From: Ananas comosus
Taxonomy: Eukaryota; Streptophyta; Magnoliopsida; Poales; Bromeliaceae
Direction of reading: 5' to 3'
DNA: 64,000 nucleotides
NCBI RefSeq assembly: GCF_001540865.1
Contig: NC_033630.1
Span: 7,250,241 to 7,314,240 of the forward strand
The position numbers and the translations under genes were made by a program. Under the pieces are notes generated by a model. The model was not told the DNA's origin. It worked only from the letters and a program-made list of their open reading frames with translations, and searched no databases. Positions 43,720 to 54,085 of the stretch are shown here, piece by piece; the stretch's first letter is position 1; every line of letters starts with the position of its first letter.

Positions 43720-46700
43720 CTGACAGAAGATAAAGCAGATTACAGCATCAGCAGGATATAGAAAGTAATCTAGGAGAATAACATCTTTCACAAGCAAGGA
43801 TTTAAGTGCCGTGGCATGGGGTCGTGCTGGAAATTTGCTGGCACGGTACCGCACGGTGCGTGCCGAGCCGTGCCAATGCGTGCCGGTCAAAAAAATTCTT
43901 ATGTGCCGACACATAATAGCATGAAATATTTATTTTCTTTAACAAGAAAATATTCTAACTATTTATTATGTCTTTTTATCACATCTTTTAAACTTTATTG
44001 AGAAAATTACGTACTAGACTACTAGTTTAAAGAATAGAGGGTTTTGAGCTGTGCCATCAGCACGGAGTCTGTATCGTGCCGGTATCTTATTGGCACGGTA
44101 CGGCACGGTGGATACGGGCCGTGCCGACGGGTACTAAAAACCTTGTTCACAGGTTGTGAAGCCAAAAAAAGAAACATAAGTATCTACACACCGCATAAGT
44201 AGAGAAAACAAATCTGAAATAAATAGAAAGAGGTTCCCGACTAGCAAGATAGAACAACCCTACTTGGCAAGATTCAACTCTACATACTGCATATAGGAAT
44301 CTCCATAATACAATTTTCTATCATGAAAAGAAATTTTTGTTTGAAAACGATGTGTTCTATTGAAACAGCATATAAGTGCTTAACAGTATGTTTGTCGGTT
44401 CTAATTCAGAATGTTAGATGTCACAGTGAAGTCAAAGAGAGTTTTGCTGCTTTCTACCTGGAACTCATTCAAGAAACTAAATTACAATGACCGACAAAGT
44501 GACGAATATTCTAACTACTATTTATTCTTGGTTGCTTCAAAGAGAAAAAAAAAATCTAGACTCAAAATAGATTTAATGGAAGCATCATATTATAGATGTG
44601 ATTTTATCAATCGTGCAGATGAAACACTTCGTGTGGGCCAATTAACCCAACAGGTACAGCTTGTGCTAATTTGCTGCCAATTGCCTCAACTGTGAGTTAA
44701 TTTAATCTACAACACAATTGGACAAAACCCAACCAAATGTAACAACCACATCAGCTAAAGTTGCCTTCCTTTGCACCTACTGCAATTTCCTGCATGATAT
44801 TAGTGGCATCCTAATGGCAAGGAGATACTATCCCTGTTCACATATGCTAATAAACTGAAGAGTCTAGCAAACGCCAGAAGCTGCAGTGAGTCAAATACTT
44901 TCCACATCTTAATCCTAGTAACTATAGTGCAACTTTAAGTTAAGATATGACTATTAACTCTTCTCAGACTTTCACTTCATTGGCAGAATAGATCTTTTAG
45001 CTTTTCTTCCTATCATGTATTGTCACTCTTCTCTCTCCTTTACATACTACACCTCTTTCTTTCATCATATGAAATGTTGTCTTTCTCTCTTTTCCCTCTC
45101 CTTTTGCTGTTGTTGCTAACGTATTCTTTTGTTTCTGCTTGTGCCTCCATAAAGAATTATTTAAGTTTTGGAAATTTGTTCCATCTTCCATTGATGCTCT
45201 ATTGGCCTATATATAGAAATATCAACTTGAGCTTGTAAAAATTTTCAGTAAGAAACAATTCTGTCTTACAAGCTTTCCCAGGAAAACCTCATGCACATTA
45301 CCTTAAGGACCCATTTGGTCTAGTTTATAATATCCAGTAATTCTTCATATTTTCTATTTACCATTCAAATCAAGTTGGATACGTGTAAAATGTGTTACTG
45401 AAGTAGTGGAATCACTATAAATTCCTAGGCAGTAAGAATACTAGATTATCATGGGTTAGAAGATATTCTTATATCCATGATTGATGGGAGCCATTAGTAG
45501 TCCATTAATAAGAATATACTAGTTCTTAACAACCTCCCAATCGAAATGGTTTAATAAGTTAGTAGCAAACTTGCCATTCCAAATATAAAATATATAACAT
45601 TACCAGTATTATAAATCTTGAACCAAATGGCCTCTAACAGTCATACGTCCCTACTTAATTCCAACTCTTCATCCCTATATCACGCTTATGCCCAAATTTC
45701 CTAATTACAAAACTTAATCCAGAAACTATGGGAAATAGGTTAGGAATAATAGAAACATTTTGATGAGTCATTTATTGTCATTCTTCACGACATCTTTTCA
45801 ATGCTTAAAGTACTATAGACTCTGTTACGTTTAGTTGCTACTTCAAACTAAAATTCAGTCATTATGTTATTGTTGCCCAAGATTTAGTTGCTATGAAATG
45901 CCATAATCCTATATGTAGTTGTGCATCGAATTCTTGGACCCACCCTGATTTGTGATGCGGTTCAAAATTTTTCTGAGGCAAAACTAAAGAGCAAATTGTT
46001 TAAAGGTTTGTGGGTAAATGGAGGGCTTAGTTAAATCAGAAATTTTTCTAACACTATTCTATTCAAGTCGTCCAGCTTAGCTAAACTGGGTGTATTTTAG
46101 AAGCTAGGGTTTTCTGAAAGGGCAATTTTTATAATTTATTTCGACCACAGTAAAATGTTCACTCTTTCTTTGCCCATGGATATAGGCTAGCGGCCGAAAC
46201 CAGCAAAATTCTTGAGCACTTTATTACTTCTCTATTTCTCAAATTTTTTTGGTGTTCTGTACCTAACGAACTATCGTTTTCAAACATTTGTTGTAAACGC
46301 TATGACCGCATGACAATTGAAGAGTTAAAAAGTAAGACAAAATTGTTAGAAGCACAATATCTAAAGGCGTGCTAAGGTGAAGTCAAAACAGCTGTTTTGA
46401 TCGTTATGCAAACTGTTTCCCTCAAACTTACATCTTGTCCTAACAGCACTAGTGATCATACTGGAACTATTGTTTGAAGTTTGAATTGTTTTGACCAACT
46501 AAACAAAAAACTGTTATTTTCTTTCACCTTGGCTTTGTAATATGTGCTGGACATAGAATTAATCTTCACCAAACAGTCCAGTGATAAGAGAAAAAGTTAT
46601 TGAGACTAATAAACAAGTTAGTAACTTAATAATAAAAGAATAAAGCTAAAAATCAAACTGCAACCATGCATATATTGGGTAACAGTGTATTTAAAAAATT

Positions 46701-46894
46701 GACAAGAAAAAAGAACAGATAAAATTGTTTGTCTGCACTAGGGAAAAAACAACGTGGTAATGACCTTAAAATCAGTGAATTAACCGGAGAAAATAATTAA
46801 AGATAAATGAGCAAGATGACAAGCAACAGGAGATATAAAGCATAACAAGTAAAACAAAAGGAACATATTAAAAGCCATGGTGGATGGTACTTAC
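43720..46894 (-). other. Large intron of the receptor-like gene
   Basis: 3175 bp between consensus GTAAGT donor (46894) and 'TGTCAG' acceptor (43720). AT-rich, with a hAT-type MITE (43795-44145). Short ORFs inside it show no domain. Confidence 0.7.
43795..44145. mobile_element. hAT-type MITE with 8-bp TSD, in intron
   Basis: Ends CAAGGATTTAAGTGCC and, inverted, CAAGGTTTTTAGTACCC make terminal inverted repeats of about 20 bp. They continue into GC-rich 'ggcacggtaccgcacggtgcg' modules, with an AT-rich centre. The flanks TTCACAAG (43787-43794) and TTCACAGG (44146-44153) match at 7 of 8 positions, which fits hAT. 351 bp, non-coding. Confidence 0.8.
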
Positions 46895-47103
46895 AAGTAA
46901 AATCTTGAGGAAAATCAAAATCATAGTCATTCGGTCCCCTTCGAATGCAAACTATGTAAATAACTAGAAGAACCACAATAAGAACGACACCACATGAAAC
47001 ACCAATGGCAATTTTTCCTGTTTCATTCAAGCCTCCTTTATCCCAGAATAATGGACAAGCAGGTAGAGAAGGTACACCACATAGCCCTTTGTTACCTGAG
47101 AGA
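46895..47103 (-). CDS. Malectin/LRR receptor-like protein, transmembrane exon
   Basis: Between an acceptor 'TTCCAG' (47104-47109) and donor T|GTAAGT (46894), the exon reads LSGNKGLCGVPSLPACPLFW, DKGGLNETG, then a hydrophobic segment (KIAIGVSCGVVLIVVLLVIY, continuing IVCIRRG) and NDYDFDFPQDFT. The GNxGLCGxP motif is the usual cap after the last LRR of plant LRR receptors. The hydrophobic stretch is a single transmembrane helix followed by basic residues, placing the C-terminus in the cytosol. It joins in frame to the exon at 43613-43719. Upstream exons with the malectin-like and LRR parts were not identified before the LINE and gypsy insertions. They may lie beyond the window or be lost. Confidence 0.82.
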
Positions 47104-47965
47104 CTGGAAAAACCTTCCAACATCATAAAGGGAAGAAATATATCAAATCCACCATTTACAAATAGCTTACAATCTTGAACAAGTGTACGCAAACAAGAAA
47201 TGCATTTTGATGACAAGAATAAAGTTACACATAGCATATATTGATGCTAAACCCTACATTGCAGTTAGCTGATTTATTGGAAGAAAAGATGGAAACAGTT
47301 TCTCACCCAACGTCTCCTTGCCAGTTGCCACACGTTGAACCCCCCACAAGTCATTGACCACATATGTTTGAGGTGAAAAACCAACAAAAAAGAGATGTTT
47401 TAGCTAAGGGCTCAGATCATGTATTTTAATAAGGAAAATGATACCAGTACACCTCTTATAGGGTCCATCTTACACCCTTGGGATCCAAGGGTTTAAAAAA
47501 AACCCTTTGGGGGTTGTAGTTAAAAAAAAAAAAAATGATGAGAGTAAGGAAATCTACACCCTAGAAAAGATTTACGGGTATATAAGACATGCTTGCATGA
47601 ACAGAAGTGTTAGACTGCAGGCACAACTAATTTTCATATACGTTAGTAGCAGCTGTGCAGGCACCACTGCATGATGGGGCAATTTCATTCACATGCTATC
47701 CCAACATGACACCGAGCCTCACTAACCGTAGAATTTGACTGTGCACCAACAACCAGTCCCACAAATGATTCTGGACATTCTACAACGATATTCATACAAG
47801 GATTGAGCAAGGCATGCTGGAAAAATTGGTGTGGGTGCATAATACACAAGGTTATTTTACAACATCCTCTGCTTTATCTCCACTCCCTCAATCCAGATAA
47901 GTGAGCTTCCTGTATCAATAGTTATGGCATTCTTCTATTCTAAAGAATCCTTCATTCTTCATGCA
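47104..47965 (-). other. Upstream intron or flank; no firm exon
   Basis: A piece at about 47293-47390 can be read on minus as QTYVVNDLWGVQRVATGKET, ending at a GTGAGA donor-like site. I cannot match it to the receptor family, and another frame through the same stretch has a stop codon. It is only a weak exon candidate. The remainder is AT-rich without features. Confidence 0.3.
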
Positions 47966-47973
47966 ATGCACCA

Positions 47974-48857
47974 TTGAGAACAGGGCTCCAGCGGACTCGG
48001 AAGTTCAAAAGATGGGAATACATCTCTGTTCTTCTTCCTCTTACTGTCAGCCGTGCCAATCTGAAACTCAAAAGTCCAGATCATATATTATTGCATGGGG
48101 ACAAAGCTAGGGAGGTCTGGTCTTGCTTCTCTAAGGATCTGCAGCAGAAGATCAGTTCAGAGAATTCCACTATGATTATCTTTCTTCGATGGAGCTCATC
48201 TGAACACAAGATACACCTTTAGCTGCCTACTGCTGCCTTTGCTTATATGTTGGTACCTGTGGCTGGCGCGGAATGAACATCGGTTCGAGGGTACTGCTGC
48301 CTCTCCATATAGTATCATCCAAAAGGTAAAGAGCTGGTATGAAATCTCCATGCAATTCAAGCCTCGCACAGAGGATAATCTTGTAAAGAAAAGGATGATA
48401 GTGAATGCCGGAATTCATCACGAGGGATGGGTCCAGGTTGAAGCACGGATAATTTACAGGGTTTAACCTCCTCCTAGCATGCTCGAGTTGAATGTGGATC
48501 GAGCTTCTAAAGGAAATCCTGGACAGTCTGATGGCGGTGGTGCTCTGAGGGACAGCCAAGGTAATGTTATTATTTTGCATTCTACTCCTTTGGTAGTGAA
48601 TCCAGCTTTCTCACAGAGTTAAGGGCCTTACTGACATGCTAAGAATATATGAGGTTTTGAATTGCAGGCCTTTCTATTGTGGAGATGGATTCCATAATAT
48701 TGTTGACATGATTGTTAGGAGGTCAAAGCCAACCTTGGACAGCATTTCCTTGGTGGCAAGAAGTTATAAGGTTGTGCGAAAGATTCCATCCGATAATCAA
48801 CCATTCATATCAAAAAGGCAACAGATTTGCATATTCATTGACAAACATTGGGGTTGG
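47974..48857 (+). pseudogene. LINE (L1-type) ORF2 3' part: zf-RVT and RNase H remnants
   Basis: The fragments run in order on the plus strand but in different frames. SPDHILLHGDKAREVWSCF (about 48090) is the zinc-binding region after plant LINE reverse transcriptases, with an expected Cys now Gly. WYLWLARNEHRFEG (about 48260) is the linker. LNVDRASKGNPGQSDGGGAL (about 48487) starts an RNase H domain with its first Asp. EVLNCRPFYCGDG and NIVDMIVRRSKPTLDSIS (48650-48745) are the later part of RNase H. Stops and frameshifts separate them. The 5' reverse transcriptase core is absent. A TRIM is inserted right after. Confidence 0.8.
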
Positions 48858-49245
48858 TGTAATGCCCCAATAGTTCCACATTGGATAGGAAAGGAATTAT
48901 AATTAAAAATATAAAAGGTCAAGCACTCTAATAATAATAACTGGGTTTAAGCATTTTAGACCTGAAGTTTGAACCCAACGAGTTATTATTGTTAGCTGGT
49001 CCAATTGTTACATTTGGTATCTAAGCCGAGTACCAGCAGAAAGTGTGAGAGCTAAATACAATGCACGACAAAGTGCTCACCACAATTTGGCAGGATCCAC
49101 CTCTTGAACCCATAGGAGCCATCGCTAGAATCTCACGTCGCTTAGTAATTCTGATATATATGTGGGTGATCGGATTTGGGCCTAACGAAAACGATAAGGT
49201 CTAAATAGGAGAAGTCTGTAACACCCTAATAATCCCCCATCTGGA
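48858..49245 (+). mobile_element. Degenerate TRIM element (5' LTR, PBS, truncated 3' LTR)
   Basis: The 5' LTR 48858-49012 (TGTAATGCCCC...TTGTTACA) is followed by a primer-binding site TGGTATCTAAGCC (49015-49027, complement of initiator-Met tRNA with changes). An internal stretch of about 190 bp follows, then a second LTR start TGTAACACCCTAATAATCCC at 49217 that loses similarity after about 49245. It is the same family as the complete TRIM at 59694-60392 ('CCAATA.TCC.CAT..GGATAG' and 'AAGTTATT.TTG.TAG' blocks). Confidence 0.7.
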
Positions 49246-49459
49246 AAAGGAGTTCTGATTTGGAATATAAGATGTCATTTTTAAGTGCCCTTCGGAAAAA
49301 GAGTCCCACATCAGGGTTTAAAAAACAATTGACAACATTCATCAATTGATTGAAAATGAGTTTCCTACTATTCTCTGATCGAGCAACGTCCTTTTTGGGC
49401 TAAGAATTCCTTGAGTAATGCTCGCATTCGTTCACTACAGATAGTGGAAATAGAGAAAA
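49246..49459. other. Short unassigned flank
   Basis: No gene or repeat recognised. It ends at the CTTGG target site (49460-49464) of the gypsy element. Confidence 0.4.
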
Positions 49460-49464
49460 CTTGG

Positions 49465-51894
49465 TGTAAGGAAGTGAATCCTCGAAATCCAAGGATTAGA
49501 CTTCGGTTTGGAATCGACTATTTGTCGAGCGTGTAGGCTTCGGAAAGTCCGAAGGTGGCTATAATGCATAAAGTGCATTAAGGAAAGGTCCGCGAGAGCA
49601 CCAGTGCAAAACTTGCACTGGAGCAGAAATGCTCTCGGGGACCGGTCCCTGGCAGGGAGGGACCGGTCCCATCAGGCTGGGCTGCGGAGGTCTCTGATAA
49701 GACCGGTCCCTGGCAGGTAGGGACCGGTTTCCGAACGTTGGCCCAGCGAGACTAGCCGAAATTTGGCTAAGTCCCGAAAATACAGCTCTCGAGGACCGGT
49801 CTCTCGGACAAGGACCGGTCTCCCGGGGACCGGTCTCTCAAGCAAGAACCAGTTTCCGAACACGAAAACCCCTCTGCTCGAAATGGCAGCCTTCGGGGAC
49901 CGGTCTCCCCGAGCTGGGACCGGTCCCTCACTGCGAAAATGGCCAGAAAGGGCTGGTTCTGAAGATGAAAAGTTGAGGGGGCTATTTGCAAAATGGCCTT
50001 TATTAGAGGCTTGGGGCTCCTCTCTTCCCCTCATTTGCTCTCTCTCCCTTTCACACTCTTTCTCTCTTTCTCTAAGAAAGAAAAGAAGGAGAAGAAGAAG
50101 GAGAGGAAGAAAAGAAAGGAAAAGAAGAAGAAGAGGAAGGAGAAGACAAAGAAGAAGAAGGTCATCCTCTTCTCTCCCTCTCTCAAGCTTGGGGCTTTGT
50201 GTTAAGGTAAGCCTCGACCCTTCCATGGTAGATTTCTTGGGTTAGGGTTTTGGGGCTTGGAATTGGTTCGAATAGAGCCTATTGGAAATAAATAGATGGT
50301 TCGAGCTCGAAATCGAAGCTCGCACCACGGATTTCCCCCTCGTTGCCATTCTAGGGCACGGAATTGGGATTTTGGAAATCTAGGGTTTCGGTCTAATCTA
50401 TTAGGTCGCAAACCTAATTGCTAGGTCTCGGAACACGTCGGCGAAGTCGGTTTTCCAATCCGACGAGCGAGTGCGGAGTTATCGCCGAATCGGGTACTCG
50501 AGGGCTCGCTTCGCCCCGAGGAGTTGAAGCAGCGTGCAAAGACCGCGGCGTCAAGCTTTCTATCATCGCGGCATCGCCAAGAGGTGCGTGGTGTCCATCC
50601 CGAAGCAATCGGGCTCCCTTCTATATCTTAGTACATTTCGATTCCTGCATCTTGTATTATTGCATTGTAGGATGGTTGTGTATTGCCTTTCCTTATGCTT
50701 CCTTGATGATATCGTAGCATGTATTGGATACTTGACATAGTGAATCGATAAGGATTGGGTCGAGACTTGTGAATCCTATAGTGCAGAGAAAGATGGACTC
50801 AATGGTTGGTTTGACATTAAACAAATGAACGAGTGGCATTTAGTTGATAGTAAGCAAAAGAACAAATGACACATATGAGTCGTAGTGTATGTGAAACCTA
50901 TGGACTATATGATGATTGTAACCCTAGAGGATAGGGTATTCTCGAGACGAGGATTGGATCATGCTCACGGTCTGTTTTTAAATCTTGTGATGGAAGCCCC
51001 ACACAAGTAGTGCGCTCCGGAGTTGGTCACGTGGGATTGCCTATTTTGGGTCCCAAGGGATTGCCTATTTTAGGCCCCGGCAGACGGTCTCGGTTCGTAG
51101 TGCGAGTTGACCCTCCCTACCTTCGAGATGGCTAGTGAGCAGTAGGCGAGCTTTCGGGTAAGCCATGAGATTAATGAACAAGTAAATGAGGTTAATGAAC
51201 GAGTGAATGACTTTACCTTTGGACATGATAACAGGTTAGTTGCTTACCTATTTCTTTGATGTGCATTCATATATTTATGATTGGGCATAGTAGAGTAGCT
51301 TTACTTCTGTCATTTACCGCTTTTCTTATCTATCTATCTATCGATTATCTACTTTTGCCCGCTTGGACCTAATGGGGAGATCGGCGGAGTCGGCGGCCGA
51401 ACCCACTGGGAACTAAGGAAGTTAGTTCTCACCCCCATTTTACCACAGGTTCGAGTTCGGGTGTCCCCGGTGAGCGTGAGGATCGTGGTAAGGGCCCGGC
51501 GCTCTAGTCGCATTAGCTACCTCCCTTTTGCATTAGCTGTCACCCCTTTTTGTATTTGAGAGTAGATGTTGTATAGGGTGAGGTTCGAGTGATTGTATTT
51601 ATATTTTGGGAGAAAGCAAAAAATGTAATTAAATATATGTATTACGTCAAATGAATGTAATAGATAGCTTCTTCTCTCTTTATGTACTCGTATATATTTT
51701 TATACTTGTATCTTGCTCTCGTCTTGTGGCACTAGTGGTGCTTCTTGATCGTGTATTTATAAATTGATTCCTGGGTAAATTCTTATACATGATCTGTTGG
51801 TTAGCCTTGGGTAGACAGGGGAGGTCCTGTCCGTTCGGCGTCTGTTCGACGCGTCCGGGCCAGACCAAATTGGTAGCGGGCTCGGGGCGTGACA
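49465..51894 (+). repeat. 5' LTR of element H (2430 bp)
   Basis: TGTAAGGAAGTGAATCCTCG to GGGGCGTGACA. Contents in order: hairpin CTTCGGA/TCCGAAG (near 49538), a second TAATGCA/TGCATTA hairpin (near 49563), GGGACCGGTCCC palindromes (49635-49925), a CT-rich then GAA-rich tract (50035-50165), and the conserved 'cccactgggaac...gttctcaccccc' block (51402-51435). The pyrimidine tract followed by purines recalls plant core-promoter Y patches, but no clear TATA box was found. Confidence 0.92.
49635..49930. repeat. GGGACCGGTCCC palindrome cluster, 5' LTR of element H
   Basis: About nine near-palindromes centred on ACCGGT (AgeI-type site) at 15-45 bp intervals. The 3' LTR carries the matching cluster at 55905-56200 with a few changed bases. 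Confidence 0.85.
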
Positions 51895-51901
51895 GATAAG
51901 G

Positions 51902-51913
51902 TGGTATCAGAGC
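51902..51913 (+). promoter_or_regulatory. Primer-binding site (initiator-Met tRNA) of element H
   Basis: TGGTATCAGAGC, complementary to the 3' end of plant initiator methionine tRNA, 7 bp after the 5' LTR. It is the expected minus-strand priming site of plant gypsy elements. Confidence 0.9.
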
Positions 51914-52260
51914 ACCAGAGCAAGTAAAGAGAGAGTCTAGGACGACCTAGGAGACCCTAGGTTGGTAAACCCTAAGGTTATAGGGACGTGAGTGAACGTG
52001 AACCCATGGCGGTGGCGGAAGTTGATTGATTGGGTCGAAGTGGTGTTATGTCTCTAGCCGTGAATAGAGACGGATCTAAGTGATACTAGTTTCTCGGCTC
52101 GTAGTGGTTGTGTCGGCGGCCGACGACGCGACGCTAAGAGTCCAGAACTGGAACACTTGTGAGCTTCCGCCCGATTTCATTGTCGGGACGTTTAATTTCG
52201 TGAACGTTGAGGAAGTGATCGGATTGAGATAACTAACAGAGTTGTTGCTTTTCAGGAGCA
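51914..52260 (+). other. Untranslated leader of element H
   Basis: The sequence between PBS and gag start codon has no open frame of note. In retroelements this region usually holds packaging signals. None can be identified from one copy. Confidence 0.6.
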
Positions 52261-53721
52261 ATGTCCCCAAGGCGTTACGTGCGTAGGTCTGCTCCGATAC
52301 CGCCTTCCGCGGAGCCCGAGCAGCCAAGATCGGAGGAAATGCAGGAACTGCGGGAGCAGGTCGCTGCAATGTTGGGCGCGATGCAGCGCCAGGAGGCTCG
52401 GTTCGAGCAGCTCCAGGAAGCTGTGGAGCGGCAAGCGGCGTCGGCGGCGACCGCGACGGCGGCAGGAGATCGCGATCCGCCCGCACCTTCGGCACGCACG
52501 CCGGTAGCAGCCGAGGGTAAGGGCATAGCGGCGGTTCCGATAGCGGCAGTTCCCCCGCCGACAAGTGCGCCTCCGACAGCTTCGAGTTCAGCGACGCTCG
52601 ATACGACGGCTGACGAAGTGGAGCGGGAACGTGCGCTGACGGCTCTGATGAAGTTTATGAAGTTTAAGCCACCAACTTTTGAAGGGAGGAAAGTGGAGCC
52701 GTCGGTGGTGGAGTCTTGGGTAGACTCTATGGAAACTCTCTTCGAGGACCTATACACCCCAGAGAAAGATAAGGTGCCTTTCGCCACCCATTGCCTTGAC
52801 AAGGCGGCGAAGGTGTGGTGGAAGCGGTTGAAGCACGATCGACCCTCCGACCTTCCACCAATGCTCTGGGAGGAGTTTAAGAAGGAGATGTTTGGAAATT
52901 ACTTCCCCGACACCGAGAAGCGGAAGCTAAAGGAGAAGTTTCGCAAACTGAGGCAGGGGGATCGTTCGGTGGCGGACTACGAACAGGAGTTCTCCCACAT
53001 TATAGACTGCGTCCCCGACGTGGTTAAGGACGACGCGGATCGAGCCGAGTGGTTCTTGCAAGGACTTCGGCCGTGGATATATAGAGCGGTGCAATTGTTC
53101 CAACTCACGACTTTCGCCGAGGTTTTCAATAAGGCGCTATGGGCAGAGCATGGAGACGCCCACGTGCGAGAGGAACGTGAGTTGTTGGCCGGATCCCAAG
53201 ACAAGGGGAAGAAGCGATCGGGCGGTAGTTCGGGGGGCCAGTCGAGCTCCAAAAGACCCCCGAAGTATCCGCGGTCGCAGTCGTGGGGCCGTGGGCCGCA
53301 ACGGTGCCCTATCTGTGGAGATCGAGGCCATCGGGCACCGCAGTGTAGACACCGACAGGGAAGGTGCTTTAATTGTGGACAAGAAGGACACATCAGCCGC
53401 GACTGTCCGGCAAGGGCCTTGTCTACTCCGTCAGTCACATCGACTCCAGCGCCCTCGCCTTATCAAGGAGGGGCCCCGTATGTTCCTGTATCGGCGGGAC
53501 GCGCATTGGCGCCGCGCCAGCCGGAGGTGACTCGATCAGCGCCGAGCGGTCGGGTATTCGCCGCTCAGACCCATGCCGAGGAGCCTGCCCGAGCCGAGGA
53601 GCCTGATGTCGTGGCAGGTATGGTTCTATCAATGGAGTTCGCTCCAGGGCTATGTTTGATACGGGTGCCACGCATTCGTTTATTAGTAGAGCATTTGCAC
53701 GTATGCATGACATACCCATAG
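52261..53721 (+). CDS. Gag of element H
   Basis: The ATG at 52261 follows the leader and gives a basic start (MSPRRYVRRSAP), like the MPPRR-type starts of this clade. Residues 20-65 form a Gln/Glu-rich coiled-coil-like segment, then an Ala/Pro-rich linker. Residues about 130-300 are the Retrotrans_gag capsid-type domain (VESWVDSMETLFEDLY, KAAKVWWKRL near residue 186, FLQGLRPWIYRAV). Two nucleocapsid knuckles, CPICGDRGHRAPQC (349-362) and CFNCGQEGHISRDC (369-382), keep all CCHC ligands. The frame is lost near 53625-53632, where one base appears to be missing just before the protease, so the last 30 or so codons to 53721 are out of frame. Gag itself looks intact. In the cell it would form particles that package element RNA. 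Confidence 0.9.
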   Translation: MSPRRYVRRSAPIPPSAEPEQPRSEEMQELREQVAAMLGAMQRQEARFEQLQEAVERQAASAATATAAGDRDPPAPSARTPVAAEGKGIAAVPIAAVPPPTSAPPTASSSATLDTTADEVERERALTALMKFMKFKPPTFEGRKVEPSVVESWVDSMETLFEDLYTPEKDKVPFATHCLDKAAKVWWKRLKHDRPSDLPPMLWEEFKKEMFGNYFPDTEKRKLKEKFRKLRQGDRSVADYEQEFSHIIDCVPDVVKDDADRAEWFLQGLRPWIYRAVQLFQLTTFAEVFNKALWAEHGDAHVREERELLAGSQDKGKKRSGGSSGGQSSSKRPPKYPRSQSWGRGPQRCPICGDRGHRAPQCRHRQGRCFNCGQEGHISRDCPARALSTPSVTSTPAPSPYQGGAPYVPVSAGRALAPRQPEVTRSAPSGRVFAAQTHAEEPARAEEPDVVAGMVLSMEFAPGLCLIRVPRIRLLVEHLHVCMTYP

Positions 53722-54080
53722 AAGCAAGTGGCAAGTGGCGAGTTGAAGGTCCCGAGTCGTCATTTAATACCTACACGGAGTGCTCGTCATGCCCAGTACA
53801 AGTAGGTAAATGGATAATGCCCATCCGGATGTTGGAACTCACTAAACTGGAGGCGTATGACGTCATTTTGGGCATGGACTGGCTTTCAAGGTATCACGCT
53901 ACGATCGATTGTAAGAATAAATCGATCACCTTTCGGGAGTCAGGACAGAAGGAGTTCGTTTATCGAGCTTGTCGGAGTTCTTGCTTCGTCGCGACGGTAT
54001 CAGCGACGAGCTAGGAAGTTGGTCAACGGCGGCTGCGTAGCATTTTTGGCGACCGTCGTGGAGGTGGACCGGGTGGTGCC
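53632..54080 (+). pseudogene. Retropepsin-type protease of element H, truncated pol
   Basis: The frame from 53652 reads FDTGATHSFISRAFARMHDI with the catalytic D-T-G at 53658-53666. It continues through VGKWIMPIRMLEL and the conserved DVILGMDWLSRYHATIDC to a TAG near 54012. A second frame change near 53990 is needed to continue into RKLVNGGCVAFLATVVEV, the linker toward reverse transcriptase. Coding similarity ends at about 54080, where sequence switches abruptly to LTR-derived DNA. Reverse transcriptase, RNase H and integrase are all absent. Confidence 0.85.
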
Positions 54081-54085
54081 GAAAC

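Noticed and set aside
47293..47390. Additional exon of the receptor-like gene
   Set aside because: Not matched to the family, and frame and phase with the next exon could not be made to agree without a stop. Kept only as a weak note.
49993..50205. Lys/Arg-rich ORFs in the GAA-rich tract of the LTRs (also 54146-54343 and 56262-56477)
   Set aside because: Translations of (GAA)n/(CT)n low-complexity DNA present in every copy of the LTR.
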